The notes below the pieces were generated by a model. It made no database searches and was not told the DNA's origin. It saw only the letters and a list, made by a program, of their open reading frames with translations. DNA of 64,000 bases from NCBI RefSeq assembly GCF_947260015.1, contig NZ_CAMYOM010000016.1, forward strand, positions 1-64,000, read 5' to 3'. The translations under genes were made by a program, and so were the position numbers. The stretch is from an uncultured Eudoraea sp. GTDB lineage: Bacteria; Bacteroidota; Bacteroidia; Flavobacteriales; Flavobacteriaceae. Positions 25,799-34,404 of the stretch are shown piece after piece; position 1 is the stretch's first letter; each line of letters begins with the position of its first letter.

Positions 25799-27224
25799 AT
25801 CTCACAAGTGAAAAATGAGTTCGTATGGAATTGGCCACCTGGACGCCGTCTTCATCTCGGGCATAATCCAGACGGAACCAATAATCAGATGAGGGCATGG
25901 GCCTTCCGTTAAAAGTCCCGTCCCATCCTATTGTAGTTTCATCCAGTTGTTTTAACAATTTGCCGTAACGGTCAAAAATAAAAACCACCGGATCTGAAAG
26001 TGTCTCAATTCCCAGAATGTTCCAGGCATCGTGAATACCATCACCATTGGGTGTAAAAAACTTAGGGTATCCCACTACTAAAAATTCAATGGGCTCCGAG
26101 GTTCCACAACCATTTTTATCATTTATTATAACGGAATTCAATCCGGGAGGAATATCCAGAAATACAGATTCATCCTGAAATTCACCTCCATTTATAGCGT
26201 ATTCATATTCGCCATCACCATCTACAAAAAACTCTACATTATTACTATCGGATAAGTCGTCCAAAATAACTATCCCATCCGGGTCCGGTAACAAAACCGG
26301 AATTCCATAATATGTAATTAAAATATCATCTGTAATAGTAGTGGCAAGTGTAGTTAAAATTGAAACATAGTATCTCCCTGAGGTCGGGCTGCTTACTACC
26401 AATTCCGCACCAAGTGGTCCTGATCCTGCAAGGGTTGCATCTATAGTTCCATCATCATCGTAATCCACTGTCCAGGTTACCGTTGCAATATCGGGTCCTG
26501 CTGGTGAATTTAAAGCCGTTAAAGTAATATCCGGATCACCTTCGCAGGCAATAATATCTAATCCTAAAAATTCATCCCTAAGTGTACAGTCGAGCGCTGT
26601 ATCCTGATCTGCATCCACAGAACTACCGGTAAAGGTCAACGAAAAAGGTTCAGGATTTCCATCAAAGTTAGTATTGAAGTTGTTGATCAGAAGGTAATAG
26701 ATTTCCCCGGCTGTGACATCTATCCATTCATCATAAGTATTTTGGTTTGCGGTTAAAGGTGGTGCTCCTTCCTGACCATTTTCCGGATTAACCCCTACTC
26801 CTGTAAAGTTTGTGCTATTTACTTCGTAATTGCATCTAATAGGTTGTGCTGTTCCATTACTTATATCGCCACAATCCGTGTCTGGTCCGTATAATGCAAA
26901 ATCATATTCTGAGGTTATCGTGGTGCCTAAGGCTGGTAATGCCTCTATATCAAAACCAATTTGACCATCTGTCCCTGCCCTAAAGACATACCAGGATGTA
27001 TTGTTTTCAATGTTTGCAGAACCAACACTCCCTTTTTCCAAACAACCAGTTTGCCTGATTACATCAGGATCAAAATCATCAACATCACCAAGGCCATCAG
27101 TGAATGATAGAATTGGCGCATCGGCACAAACGGGGATGGCACTTCGGCAATCTGCAGAGTTCTGCGCCATAACTCCAATACAGAAAAGGAGTGTGCAGCA
27201 CAGGGAGCTAACGAGTGTTCGCAT
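25797..27224 (-). CDS. Secreted protein with gliding-motility/T9SS type B C-terminal domain (first of two)
   Basis: 475-residue secreted protein. A signal peptide (LVSSLCCTLLFCIGVMAQ) is followed by a Cys-containing N-terminal domain (SADCRSAIPVCADAPI ... WYVFRAGTDGQIGFDIEALP) that resembles a beta-sandwich, a middle segment with an Ig-like look, and a classical CHU_C / T9SS type B sorting domain: FFTPNGDGIHDAWNI, VFIFDRYGKLLKQLD, GWDGTFNGRPMPSSDYWF. Type B cargo is exported by the type IX system and held at or released from the surface. It is related over both ends to the next gene upstream; the two are 125 bases apart. Confidence 0.9.
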   Translation of the reverse strand: MRTLVSSLCCTLLFCIGVMAQNSADCRSAIPVCADAPILSFTDGLGDVDDFDPDVIRQTGCLEKGSVGSANIENNTSWYVFRAGTDGQIGFDIEALPALGTTITSEYDFALYGPDTDCGDISNGTAQPIRCNYEVNSTNFTGVGVNPENGQEGAPPLTANQNTYDEWIDVTAGEIYYLLINNFNTNFDGNPEPFSLTFTGSSVDADQDTALDCTLRDEFLGLDIIACEGDPDITLTALNSPAGPDIATVTWTVDYDDDGTIDATLAGSGPLGAELVVSSPTSGRYYVSILTTLATTITDDILITYYGIPVLLPDPDGIVILDDLSDSNNVEFFVDGDGEYEYAINGGEFQDESVFLDIPPGLNSVIINDKNGCGTSEPIEFLVVGYPKFFTPNGDGIHDAWNILGIETLSDPVVFIFDRYGKLLKQLDETTIGWDGTFNGRPMPSSDYWFRLDYARDEDGVQVANSIRTHFSLVR

Positions 27225-27349
27225 AGATCAAGGGGCTAACATTATAATAATAATCTATACTATAACTCCAAGGGCTAAAATTTAGTATATCTCGCCGAGG
27301 GTTTTCTGCACTTTATCGATAAACGACAAGCCGTTAAAAATGCAAAATT

Positions 27350-29155
27350 TTATCTTTTTAATGCAAAATGATTATTTATGTACCTGGCCTCAACAAGCTG
27401 GCCCTGTAAATCTGTATATATGAGCTTAAACCAATAATCTGTAGATGGCAATTCTCTGCCATTAAAAGTACCGTCCCAGCCGAGGCTACTGTCATCCATC
27501 TGTTTTAAGAGTTTGCCGTATCTGTCATATACATAAACCATAGGGTTTTCCAGATTGGAGACTCCCAAAATATGCCAATAATCATTAGTTCCATCACCAT
27601 TAGGTGTAAAAAAACTAGGGAATCCTACAACAGTGATGGTCTCAGTTACAGAACCACAACCGTTAAGATCATTAATTGTAACCGTATGCACTCCAGGCGG
27701 GACATTGGTAAAGATATTACTCGACTGAAATGCTTCGCTGTCTATTTGGTATTCAAAGCTACCTATCACATCCGTAATAACCTCTACCGTATTATTGTTT
27801 TGAAGGTCATCAATAATTACATCCGTAATTTCCGGAGTTTCCGAAACAACTACTGTGATTAAGCCGGAGGTTGAACAGGATTGTCCCCATTGACTATTGG
27901 TAACTGTTAAGGTATAACTCCCTGCCTGTGTAACAGTAATACCGGGAGTAGTTTCACCAGAATCCCAGGAATAGGTATATTGGGCGTTAGGTGTTGTTTC
28001 ACCAATGATTACACCTGCTGTATCTTCACATATAAAAATCTCGGTAGAAAAGTTTAAAACCGGTGTTTCCACAACACTTAACTGAAACTGTTCAGAAGCG
28101 TCATAACATCTGGGATTTTCTAATGAGCTGTTTCGAACAAAAATGGATTCAGTTCCAATGCTTAGAGGATATGGCGATATTAATGAATTTATGCCAAGAA
28201 TAGCATCATTTAGTGTGCTATGATAAGTAACCATAAAAGCGGCAGGATCCTGGGTACCTAATGCCTGACTATCCTTTTGAGTTAAATCATATTCCATAGA
28301 ATCTGAACAAACTATTTCATCTGAGACAGAATATGTTATTGGTGATGTATTAAAGGCCACCTGAACATCGCTTATTATATTGGTCATGGTGGTGGTAATC
28401 ACTTCCACCCTGTACATGGCAGATACAGTTACATGCAGGGTTGGGCCGGTTTCGCCAGCTATTGGTTGAAAACCCGATCCTGTGTCACTATACCAGGTAT
28501 AGCTTAAAGCATTGGAGGTGGTTCCATCCAAAATAATATTCTCATTATCACATGCGGCCAGGGGTGGACCAAGGAGATTATTTATAATGGAACAATCCAG
28601 GGCGTCAAATGGATTGGTTATAAAAATATCTCCGGAAAACTGAATCGAAAAACCGGAATTATTGTTACTAAAGTTATTTATCATCAGATAGTAATCCTCA
28701 CCCGGCATTACGTCTAACCAATCTTCATAAAGTACAGTACTTGTGTTTCCGGTGGGGTCTTCCCCTACTCCCATAAATGTTTCCTCATCACTGTTATCAA
28801 AGAAGTTACAACGTACAGGGTCTCCCAAACTGCTACAGTCCGATGCCCGGTATAAGGCAAAATCCCAGTCCTCAGAGGCATCAAAACCTATATTGAATCC
28901 TAACTGTCCCGATGCTCCGGTTCGAAAACGATACCATGCAGAATTAGATTCTATAGATCCGGTTATTGTTTGTTCCAGGCAACCATTTGTTGTGGCTCCA
29001 TTGAAATCATCTATGCCATAACCCTGTGTACCCCCGTTAACCGGAGTATTGTTGCATATGGGTACAGCATTGCCACAATCAGCTGCTACCTGGGCCATAA
29101 GTGAAGTGGTCCCAAGTAATGTTAAAAACCAGAATATTAAGCTTTTACCCCTCAT
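27350..29155 (-). CDS. Secreted protein with gliding-motility/T9SS type B C-terminal domain (second of two)
   Basis: 601-residue secreted protein when started at the ATG at 29155 (MRGKSLIFWFLTLLGTTSLMAQ is a signal peptide; the longer in-frame form from 29209 buries it). N-terminal domain VAADCGNAVPICNNTPV ... SAWYRFRTGASGQLGFNIGF matches that of the adjacent paralogue. The middle contains Ig/PKD-like segments (ILDGTTSNALSYTWYSDTGS; GETTPNAQYTYSWDSG). The C-terminal type B domain is FFTPNGDGTNDYWHI ... VYVYDRYGKLLKQMD ... GWDGTFNGRELPSTDYWF. The T9SS machinery itself is not encoded in this window. Confidence 0.9.
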   Translation of the reverse strand: MRGKSLIFWFLTLLGTTSLMAQVAADCGNAVPICNNTPVNGGTQGYGIDDFNGATTNGCLEQTITGSIESNSAWYRFRTGASGQLGFNIGFDASEDWDFALYRASDCSSLGDPVRCNFFDNSDEETFMGVGEDPTGNTSTVLYEDWLDVMPGEDYYLMINNFSNNNSGFSIQFSGDIFITNPFDALDCSIINNLLGPPLAACDNENIILDGTTSNALSYTWYSDTGSGFQPIAGETGPTLHVTVSAMYRVEVITTTMTNIISDVQVAFNTSPITYSVSDEIVCSDSMEYDLTQKDSQALGTQDPAAFMVTYHSTLNDAILGINSLISPYPLSIGTESIFVRNSSLENPRCYDASEQFQLSVVETPVLNFSTEIFICEDTAGVIIGETTPNAQYTYSWDSGETTPGITVTQAGSYTLTVTNSQWGQSCSTSGLITVVVSETPEITDVIIDDLQNNNTVEVITDVIGSFEYQIDSEAFQSSNIFTNVPPGVHTVTINDLNGCGSVTETITVVGFPSFFTPNGDGTNDYWHILGVSNLENPMVYVYDRYGKLLKQMDDSSLGWDGTFNGRELPSTDYWFKLIYTDLQGQLVEARYINNHFALKR

Positions 29156-29261
29156 AAACAGGTATTCGATTTGGAATTTATAAAAATACCCTGTAGTTCT
29201 GCTTAACACTAATTTATGTTGTGTATCGCCCTAAACAGAGTATAAAGTGCCATTTTATGTA

Positions 29262-29269
29262 TATCTTTG
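29262..29269 (+). promoter_or_regulatory. Likely -7 promoter box of folE
   Basis: TATCTTTG matches the Bacteroidota -7 consensus and lies 23 bases before the ATG at 29293. Its position downstream of the longest open-frame start (29221) supports the shorter folE start. Confidence 0.55.
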
Positions 29270-29292
29270 CCTTTCGAAAAATAGGTATCCGG

Positions 29293-29973
29293 ATGAAATT
29301 AGACAGAACATTGGAAGAACATTTTGAAGACCTGGGAAATGATCATGTTTCCTCCTCTGAACAAACCCCAATGAGAAAAGATGCATTTGTTTTAAGCGAC
29401 GAAGAAAAAATTGAGCGTATACGCGAAAATGTCAGGGAAATTATGCTAACGCTGGGCCTCGACCTGGAGGACGATAGTTTAAGTGGAACACCAGACAGGG
29501 TGGCAAAAATGTATGTAAAGGAACTCTTTGGCGGGTTAGAGCCAAAGAAAAAACCGAAATCTTCTACGTTTGAGAATAAGTACAAATACGGTGAAATGTT
29601 GGTGGAAAAAAATATAACCGTGTATTCTACCTGTGAGCACCATCTTCTTCCCATTGTGGGAAGGGCACATATAGCTTACATTTCAAACGGTACGGTAGTT
29701 GGACTTTCCAAGATGAACAGAATAGTTGATTATTATGCCAAAAGGCCACAGGTACAGGAACGGCTGAATATTCAAATCGTAAAAGAACTTCAGGAAGTAT
29801 TAGGCACCAAAGATGTTGCCTGCGTTATTGATGCTAAGCATTTGTGCGTAAATTCGCGAGGAATACGGGATGTGGATAGTAGTACCGTTACAGCAGAATA
29901 CGGTGGCAAATTTAAAGAAGAGGCCATCAGACGCGAGTTTTTGGACTATATAAACCTGGAGACCAATTTCTAA
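29293..29973 (+). CDS. folE: GTP cyclohydrolase I (FolE1)
   Basis: Converts GTP to 7,8-dihydroneopterin triphosphate, the first step of folate and queuosine-type pterin synthesis. With the ATG at 29293 the protein has 226 residues (MKLDRTLEEHFEDLG), a usual length for Flavobacteriia. Motifs: SGTPDRVAKMYVKELFGGL, the zinc-binding YSTCEHHLLPIVGRAHIAYI, VGLSKMNRIVDYYAKRPQVQ, and the second zinc Cys in DAKHLCVNSRG. The C-terminal part contains EYGGKFKEEAIRREFL. Fifteen bases separate it from cysS, suggesting co-transcription. Confidence 0.96.
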   Translation: MKLDRTLEEHFEDLGNDHVSSSEQTPMRKDAFVLSDEEKIERIRENVREIMLTLGLDLEDDSLSGTPDRVAKMYVKELFGGLEPKKKPKSSTFENKYKYGEMLVEKNITVYSTCEHHLLPIVGRAHIAYISNGTVVGLSKMNRIVDYYAKRPQVQERLNIQIVKELQEVLGTKDVACVIDAKHLCVNSRGIRDVDSSTVTAEYGGKFKEEAIRREFLDYINLETNF

Positions 29974-29988
29974 TTGTATATAGCAACA

Positions 29989-31473
29989 ATGCAATTGTAT
30001 AAAACCCAACACCTTAAAGTCTATAATTCCCTTTCCAGTACCAAAGAACTATTTGAACCAATTAACGAAGGGCATGTAGGTATGTACGTATGCGGTCCCA
30101 CGGTATACAGCAATGTACATCTGGGAAACTGCCGGACTTTTATGTCCTTTGATATGATCTTCCGTTACCTGAGGCATTTGGGGTACAAGGTGCGGTATGT
30201 AAGGAATATTACCGATGCAGGTCATTTGGAAGACGATGCTGATGAAGGGGAAGACAAAATTGCCAAAAAGGCACGGTTGGAGGAAATAGAGCCCATGGAG
30301 GTGGTACAGCGCTATACCGTAGATTTTCACAATATTCTTCAGAAATTTAACTTTTTACCTCCTAGTATTGAACCAACAGCAACAGGTCATATTATAGAGC
30401 AAATAGAGATCATTAAGGATATCCTTGAAAAAGGTTATGCTTATGAAATTAATGATTCTGTCTACTTCGACGTTAAGAAGTTTAATGAAGATTATGAATA
30501 TGGTAAGCTGAGTGGCAGAAAGCTGGAAGACATGATCTCAAACACAAGGGAACTTACTGCTCAGGACGATAAGAAAAGCCCTCAGGATTTTGCTTTGTGG
30601 AAAAAGGCTGAACCACAACATATCATGCGATGGCCTTCCCCATGGGGAGATGGTTTTCCGGGTTGGCATCTTGAATGTACGGCAATGAGCACAAAATATC
30701 TTGGTGAGAATTTTGACATACACGGAGGTGGAATGGATCTGAAATTTCCTCATCACGAATGTGAAATTGCCCAGGCAGAAGCGGGCAATGGTCAATCGCC
30801 TGTTAAATATTGGCTGCATGCCAATATGCTTACCCTAAATGGTAAGAAAATGGCAAAATCTACCGGGAATAATATTCTTCCGAATGAGATCTTTTCTGGT
30901 AATAATAGCATACTTAGCAAAGCATTTTCTCCTTCCGCGGTACGCTTTTTTATGATGCAGGCACATTATACCAGTATTCTTGATTTAAGTAACGAAGCCC
31001 TGCTTGCCTCTGAAAAAGGCTATCAAAGGCTTATGGAGGCAATTACCGGTCTGGACGGATTAAATACCGGTGTTACTTCAGATTTTGATGTAAAGGAATG
31101 GAAGCAAAAGTGTTATGATGCAATGAATGACGATTTTAACACCCCAATTCTAATTGCAAACCTTTTTGAAGGAGTTAAACATATCAACCTCATAAAAGAA
31201 GGAAAAGAACAGCTTTCCGCAGATGATAAAAAAATTCTTATTGAGACCATGAATAGTTTTGTATTTGATGTTCTTGGCCTGGAAAATATAAATGATAGCG
31301 GAAGGGATTTAGAAAAGTTATCGGGTGTCGTGGAATTACTCATACAATTGCGTAATGAAGCTCGCGCCAACAAAGATTTTGGTACATCTGATAAAATCAG
31401 GGACCAATTGGCAGCCCTTGGTATTCAGTTAAAAGATAGCAAAGAAGGAACAACATTCAACGTCTCCCGATAA
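29989..31473 (+). CDS. cysS: Cysteinyl-tRNA synthetase
   Basis: Charges tRNA-Cys. I start at the ATG at 29989 (494 residues; [17 protein letters not shown]), since the upstream in-frame TTG at 29974 adds only MYIAT. Class I signature motifs are visible: [19 protein letters not shown] (with the zinc Cys and the HIGH-type HLGN), [10 protein letters not shown] and [10 protein letters not shown] (further zinc ligands), and KMSKS-type KKMAKSTGN. The C-terminal helical domain ([20 protein letters not shown]) is the usual DALR/anticodon-end helix bundle. Confidence 0.96.
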   Translation: MQLYKTQHLKVYNSLSSTKELFEPINEGHVGMYVCGPTVYSNVHLGNCRTFMSFDMIFRYLRHLGYKVRYVRNITDAGHLEDDADEGEDKIAKKARLEEIEPMEVVQRYTVDFHNILQKFNFLPPSIEPTATGHIIEQIEIIKDILEKGYAYEINDSVYFDVKKFNEDYEYGKLSGRKLEDMISNTRELTAQDDKKSPQDFALWKKAEPQHIMRWPSPWGDGFPGWHLECTAMSTKYLGENFDIHGGGMDLKFPHHECEIAQAEAGNGQSPVKYWLHANMLTLNGKKMAKSTGNNILPNEIFSGNNSILSKAFSPSAVRFFMMQAHYTSILDLSNEALLASEKGYQRLMEAITGLDGLNTGVTSDFDVKEWKQKCYDAMNDDFNTPILIANLFEGVKHINLIKEGKEQLSADDKKILIETMNSFVFDVLGLENINDSGRDLEKLSGVVELLIQLRNEARANKDFGTSDKIRDQLAALGIQLKDSKEGTTFNVSR

Positions 31474-31569
31474 ATTGCGGTTTCCATCGGGTTGATTCTT
31501 GCCGATTTTCTTTTATGAATTTCTATTACTAATGGCACTGAAAATTAGTCTTTAAAAATATTCTTTAAG

Positions 31570-31791
31570 GTGAAAAAAATTCTAATTGCACCCTTTGTAC
31601 TTCTTGTTAGGTTTTACCAGTTGGTTATTTCACCTTTGACCCCTTCCACTTGCCGATATTCCCCAACATGCTCTCAATATACCCTTGAGGCTTTAAAAAA
31701 ACATGGTCTTTTTAAAGGGGGTTGGTACTCCATAAAACGAATTTTCAGTTGTAATCCATGGGGTGGAAAAGGATATGATCCGGTCCCTTGA
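31570..31791 (+). CDS. yidD: YidD membrane protein insertion efficiency factor
   Basis: 73-residue, membrane-associated protein that assists YidC-dependent insertion. It starts with GTG and reads [20 protein letters not shown] with the diagnostic Cys-rich block [21 protein letters not shown] and [24 protein letters not shown] at the C-terminus. Both sequence and size match YidD. It stands alone between cysS and lgt; the usual rpmH-rnpA-yidC neighbourhood is absent. Confidence 0.95.
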   Translation: MKKILIAPFVLLVRFYQLVISPLTPSTCRYSPTCSQYTLEALKKHGLFKGGWYSIKRIFSCNPWGGKGYDPVP

Positions 31792-31884
31792 CATCTTAAA
31801 CGTTAGGCGATCCGCTCTAAAAGTCACTAATCTAACCCAGATTAAAGACCAGATAGAATAGGTAACATCAGTAATATTTTGCCT

Positions 31885-31913
31885 TTGGCCTCTGTTCAAT
31901 TTTCTTATCTTAG
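31885..31913 (+). promoter_or_regulatory. Candidate promoter of lgt
   Basis: TTG at 31885-31887, an 18-base spacer, and TATCTTAG at 31906-31913, close to the Bacteroidota TTG / TAnnTTTG arrangement, 19 bases before the lgt ATG. One consensus base deviates (A for T). Confidence 0.4.
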
Positions 31914-31931
31914 CCGCTTAAAATCTTCACT

Positions 31932-32897
31932 ATGTATTTTTTAGGTTTTACCTGGAATCCCGATGACACCCTTTTTACGCTTGGGGTTTTACAAATCAAG
32001 TACTATAATCTATCCTGGATAGTGGCCTTTGCCCTTGGCTGGTATATTATGAAAAAGATTTTTTTAAACGAAAAAAAATCTCTGGAGCAGCTAGATTCTC
32101 TTTTTATTTATACCGTACTCGCTACCATGTTGGGTGCACGCCTTGGACATGTCATTTTTTATGACTGGCCCTATTACAAAAACCATCTTGTAGAGATTTT
32201 ACTTCCGATAAAAGAGCGTGCGGGAAGTACATTATTCGGCATTATTAATGGTTATGAATTTACCGGTTTTACCGGCTTGGCAAGCCATGGCGCAGCTATT
32301 GGTATTATTATCGGCATGTATCTTTTGAGCAGAAAATACAAAGACCTTAAAATGTTATGGGTTTTAGACCGGGTGGTTATTACTGTTGCTATAGGGGCAT
32401 TTTTCGTAAGATTAGGCAATTTCTTTAACTCGGAGATAAATGGTAAAATAACAGATGAAAATTTTGCTTTTGCGACTAAATTTGTGCGCGATTCAGATGA
32501 TATGCCGGCTGCATCCGCCTTACAGATTACCAAAGAACAGACTGTTAATGCGGCCTATGCTGCACTGGAAAATAATCCTAAATTTGCTGACTATTTCAGT
32601 GCTATTCCTTTTAGACATCCTGCTCAATTGTATGAAGGTGTCGCCTATATATTTGTTTTTCTGATTCTGTATTACCTCTATTGGAAGACCGATAAAAAGA
32701 ATCAGCCTGGTTTTTTATTTGGTTTATTCCTGGTACTCCTTTGGACCATTCGGTTTTTTGTAGAATTTGTAAAGAAAAGTCAGGGTGGATTTGAAGAATC
32801 ATTAGGATTATTATCAACCGGCCAATGGTTAAGTATTCCTTTTATTCTTGTTGGGTTTTATTTTATGTTTAGAAGAAAAAGTGTTACTGCCCGGTGA
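31932..32897 (+). CDS. lgt: Prolipoprotein diacylglyceryl transferase
   Basis: Inner-membrane enzyme that attaches diacylglycerol to the lipobox Cys of prolipoproteins; needed for the many lipoproteins encoded here. The 321-residue protein shows the family's membrane segments and motifs: YYNLSWIVAFALGWYIMKKI, ARLGHVIFYDWPYY, GLASHGAAIGIIIGMYLL, VRLGNFFNSEINGKITD and RHPAQLYEGVAYIFVF (the HPxQLYE block). It overlaps the longest frame of the next gene but ends before that gene's preferred ATG. Confidence 0.96.
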   Translation: MYFLGFTWNPDDTLFTLGVLQIKYYNLSWIVAFALGWYIMKKIFLNEKKSLEQLDSLFIYTVLATMLGARLGHVIFYDWPYYKNHLVEILLPIKERAGSTLFGIINGYEFTGFTGLASHGAAIGIIIGMYLLSRKYKDLKMLWVLDRVVITVAIGAFFVRLGNFFNSEINGKITDENFAFATKFVRDSDDMPAASALQITKEQTVNAAYAALENNPKFADYFSAIPFRHPAQLYEGVAYIFVFLILYYLYWKTDKKNQPGFLFGLFLVLLWTIRFFVEFVKKSQGGFEESLGLLSTGQWLSIPFILVGFYFMFRRKSVTAR

Positions 32898-32920
32898 ATA
32901 TCGACTTAACATATGGTAAG

Positions 32921-33412
32921 ATGAAAACACAAATATTTTTTGGTATTTGCCTGATTTTAGCCCTCGTAACGCTTAGTGGCTGCAAGAATGATCAGAAAAC
33001 GGCGGTCAAAACAGAGCCCATAACATTTACAAAAGAGGGAGAACTCACCATCTATAAGGCACAGTCAGACTCTGTTATTGTAAAATACAATATCGAAATC
33101 GCGGAATCTGATTATGAGACCCAGACGGGCCTTATGTACCGCGAATCCATGGAATTGGATCAGGGGATGTTTTTTATCTTTCCGGACGTGCTTTTTCATT
33201 CTTTTTATATGAAAAATACTAAAATACCTCTGGACCTTATTTTTATAGATGAGGAACTTAGGATCGCAAGTTATAAGGAAAATGCGCAACCATTGGATGA
33301 GACCGGCCTGTCGTCTGAAGTCCCGGTTCAATATGTACTGGAACTTAATGCCGGACAATGCAAACAATATTCTTTGGCGGTTGGTGATCGCATCGCATTT
33401 ATAAGAATGTAA
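32921..33412 (+). CDS. DUF192 family lipoprotein
   Basis: 163-residue lipoprotein when started at the ATG at 32921 (MKTQIFFGICLILALVTLSGC lipobox LSGC). The body is a DUF192 domain: IEIAESDYETQTGLMYRESM, DQGMFFIFPD, SFYMKNTKIPLDLIFIDEE and VPVQYVLELNAGQCKQYSLA. DUF192 proteins are small beta-barrels of unproven function. The gene follows lgt with a 23-base gap and precedes a GNAT gene by ten bases, so the three are probably one transcript. Confidence 0.9.
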   Translation: MKTQIFFGICLILALVTLSGCKNDQKTAVKTEPITFTKEGELTIYKAQSDSVIVKYNIEIAESDYETQTGLMYRESMELDQGMFFIFPDVLFHSFYMKNTKIPLDLIFIDEELRIASYKENAQPLDETGLSSEVPVQYVLELNAGQCKQYSLAVGDRIAFIRM

Positions 33413-33422
33413 AAAGTAGAAA

Positions 33423-33941
33423 ATGAACTTACTTCTTGAAGGGGAGGAAAGTAATCGGCTTATTTTCCGTAAAGTATCGAAGACAGATTTTAATGCCTGG
33501 TTACCATTTCACCAAGAACCCTTAAGTTCACAATATTTTGCCGGAGAAATCTTTGAACCAAAAGCAGCATGCCAGAATTGGTTCACTAAAGTCTTTACCC
33601 GTTATGAAAATAATTTAGGTGGTCTTAACGCCTTGATAAATAAGGAAAGTGGTCTACTAATAGGTATGTGTGGCTTATTAATTCAAACAGTAGACGAGAT
33701 CCAGGAACTGGAAATTGGCTATTCTATTTTACCGGAATACTGGAAAAAAGGCTATGCTTCAGAGGCGGCAAAAAAATGTAAGGCTTATGCCTTGGAACAC
33801 CAACTGGCAGATTCCATAATTTCAATCATACATATAGACAATATAGGATCTCAAAAAGTTGCCCTGAACAACGGGATGCACCCTGATAAAACCACTACCT
33901 ATAAAGGCATCCCGGTTCATATTTTCAGGTCCCTACTATGA
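33423..33941 (+). CDS. GNAT family N-acetyltransferase
   Basis: 172-residue acetyltransferase of the RimJ/RimL-like branch of GNAT. It has NRLIFRKVSKTDFNAWLPFH at the start, IGMCGLLIQTVDEIQELEIGYSIL over the central strands, and the acetyl-CoA-binding block ILPEYWKKGYASEAAKKCKA (Q/RxxGxG variant KKGYA), ending SIIHIDNIGSQKVALNNG. The substrate (ribosomal protein N-terminus, amino acid or antibiotic) cannot be predicted. Confidence 0.88.
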   Translation: MNLLLEGEESNRLIFRKVSKTDFNAWLPFHQEPLSSQYFAGEIFEPKAACQNWFTKVFTRYENNLGGLNALINKESGLLIGMCGLLIQTVDEIQELEIGYSILPEYWKKGYASEAAKKCKAYALEHQLADSIISIIHIDNIGSQKVALNNGMHPDKTTTYKGIPVHIFRSLL

Positions 33942-34021
33942 GACTTGGGATGTACAGCTCAATTTCCCATTACACCAACAGCTTTAAAATTTATAAGCTT
34001 AGGTTATTTTCTATTGCACGA

Positions 34022-34237
34022 TTAGGATTCCTTTTTCTTCACCGTACAAGTGCTAATACCAAATGGTGCATATATGGGACAGAAACTAATAAAACTAGTT
34101 AATAGAAAGATTACCGCTACTATTAATAAAACGATACCTAACGTACCTCCTACAGTACCTGTGAAGTAAAGTGCGGCGAAAATTGCAGCGATTATAAATC
34201 GGATAATACGATCAGTTGAACCCATATTATTTTTCAT
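34022..34237 (-). CDS. DUF2892 inner-membrane protein, copy 1
   Basis: 71-residue membrane protein with two helices (IIRFIIAAIFAALYFTGTV and LGIVLLIVAVIFLLTSFIS) and the conserved tail FCPIYAPFGISTC with two Cys, the DUF2892 (YgaP-like) pattern. The opening MKNNMGSTDRIIRF is nearly identical to the second copy at 50417. It lies 12 bases downstream of a 31-residue membrane peptide and both are probably one transcript started from the Crp/Fnr-type site at 34358-34404. DUF2892 domains occur fused to rhodanese domains in sulfur-related proteins; the stand-alone function is unknown. Confidence 0.88.
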   Translation of the reverse strand: MKNNMGSTDRIIRFIIAAIFAALYFTGTVGGTLGIVLLIVAVIFLLTSFISFCPIYAPFGISTCTVKKKES

Positions 34238-34249
34238 GATTTTTGTATT

Positions 34250-34345
34250 TTAATTAGACAATTGTTCCATAAGCAATAATATACCTGTAACCATAATTGT
34301 GCAGATTAGGCATCCCAGCAAAAATTTTACAAGTTTCCTGCTCAT
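34250..34345 (-). CDS. 31-residue membrane peptide with Cys-x-Ile-Cys, copy 1
   Basis: A short frame from ATG 34345 to TAA 34250-34252 encodes 31 residues: a basic start (MSRKLVK), a hydrophobic helix with GCLICTIMVTGILLLME, and LSN at the end. It would not be called by size. The evidence that it is real is a second copy of the same length at 50635-50730 with the same context (directly before a DUF2892 gene, 11-12 bases away). Conserved between copies are M1 S2 K4 K7 C12 I14 C15 T20 G21 an acidic residue at 27 and N31. Topology is probably a single membrane helix with the Cys pair inside or at the edge of the membrane. No known family is recognised. Confidence 0.75.
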   Translation of the reverse strand: MSRKLVKFLLGCLICTIMVTGILLLMEQLSN

Positions 34346-34357
34346 CAATCTTTTACA

Positions 34358-34404
34358 CAAAATTATATTGGAAAAATCTGTTGTACAGTGACTTTAGTCA
34401 CTGT
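34358..34404 (-). promoter_or_regulatory. Promoter and Crp/Fnr-type operator of the 31-residue peptide / DUF2892 operon
   Basis: On the minus strand TAATTTTG (34358-34365) is a perfect TAnnTTTG -7 box, 12 bases before the ATG. Upstream, ACAGTGACT (34385-34393) and AGTCACTGT (34396-34404) form a perfect 20-base palindrome containing GTGA-N6-TCAC, the classical half-site spacing of Crp/Fnr-family regulators. Its centre lies about 33 bases upstream of the -7 box centre, i.e. near -41, the class II activation position, and there is no -33 TTG. It overlaps the stop codon of the Crp/Fnr gene itself, so it could alternatively act as that gene's terminator hairpin, but no T run follows directly. Confidence 0.6.
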
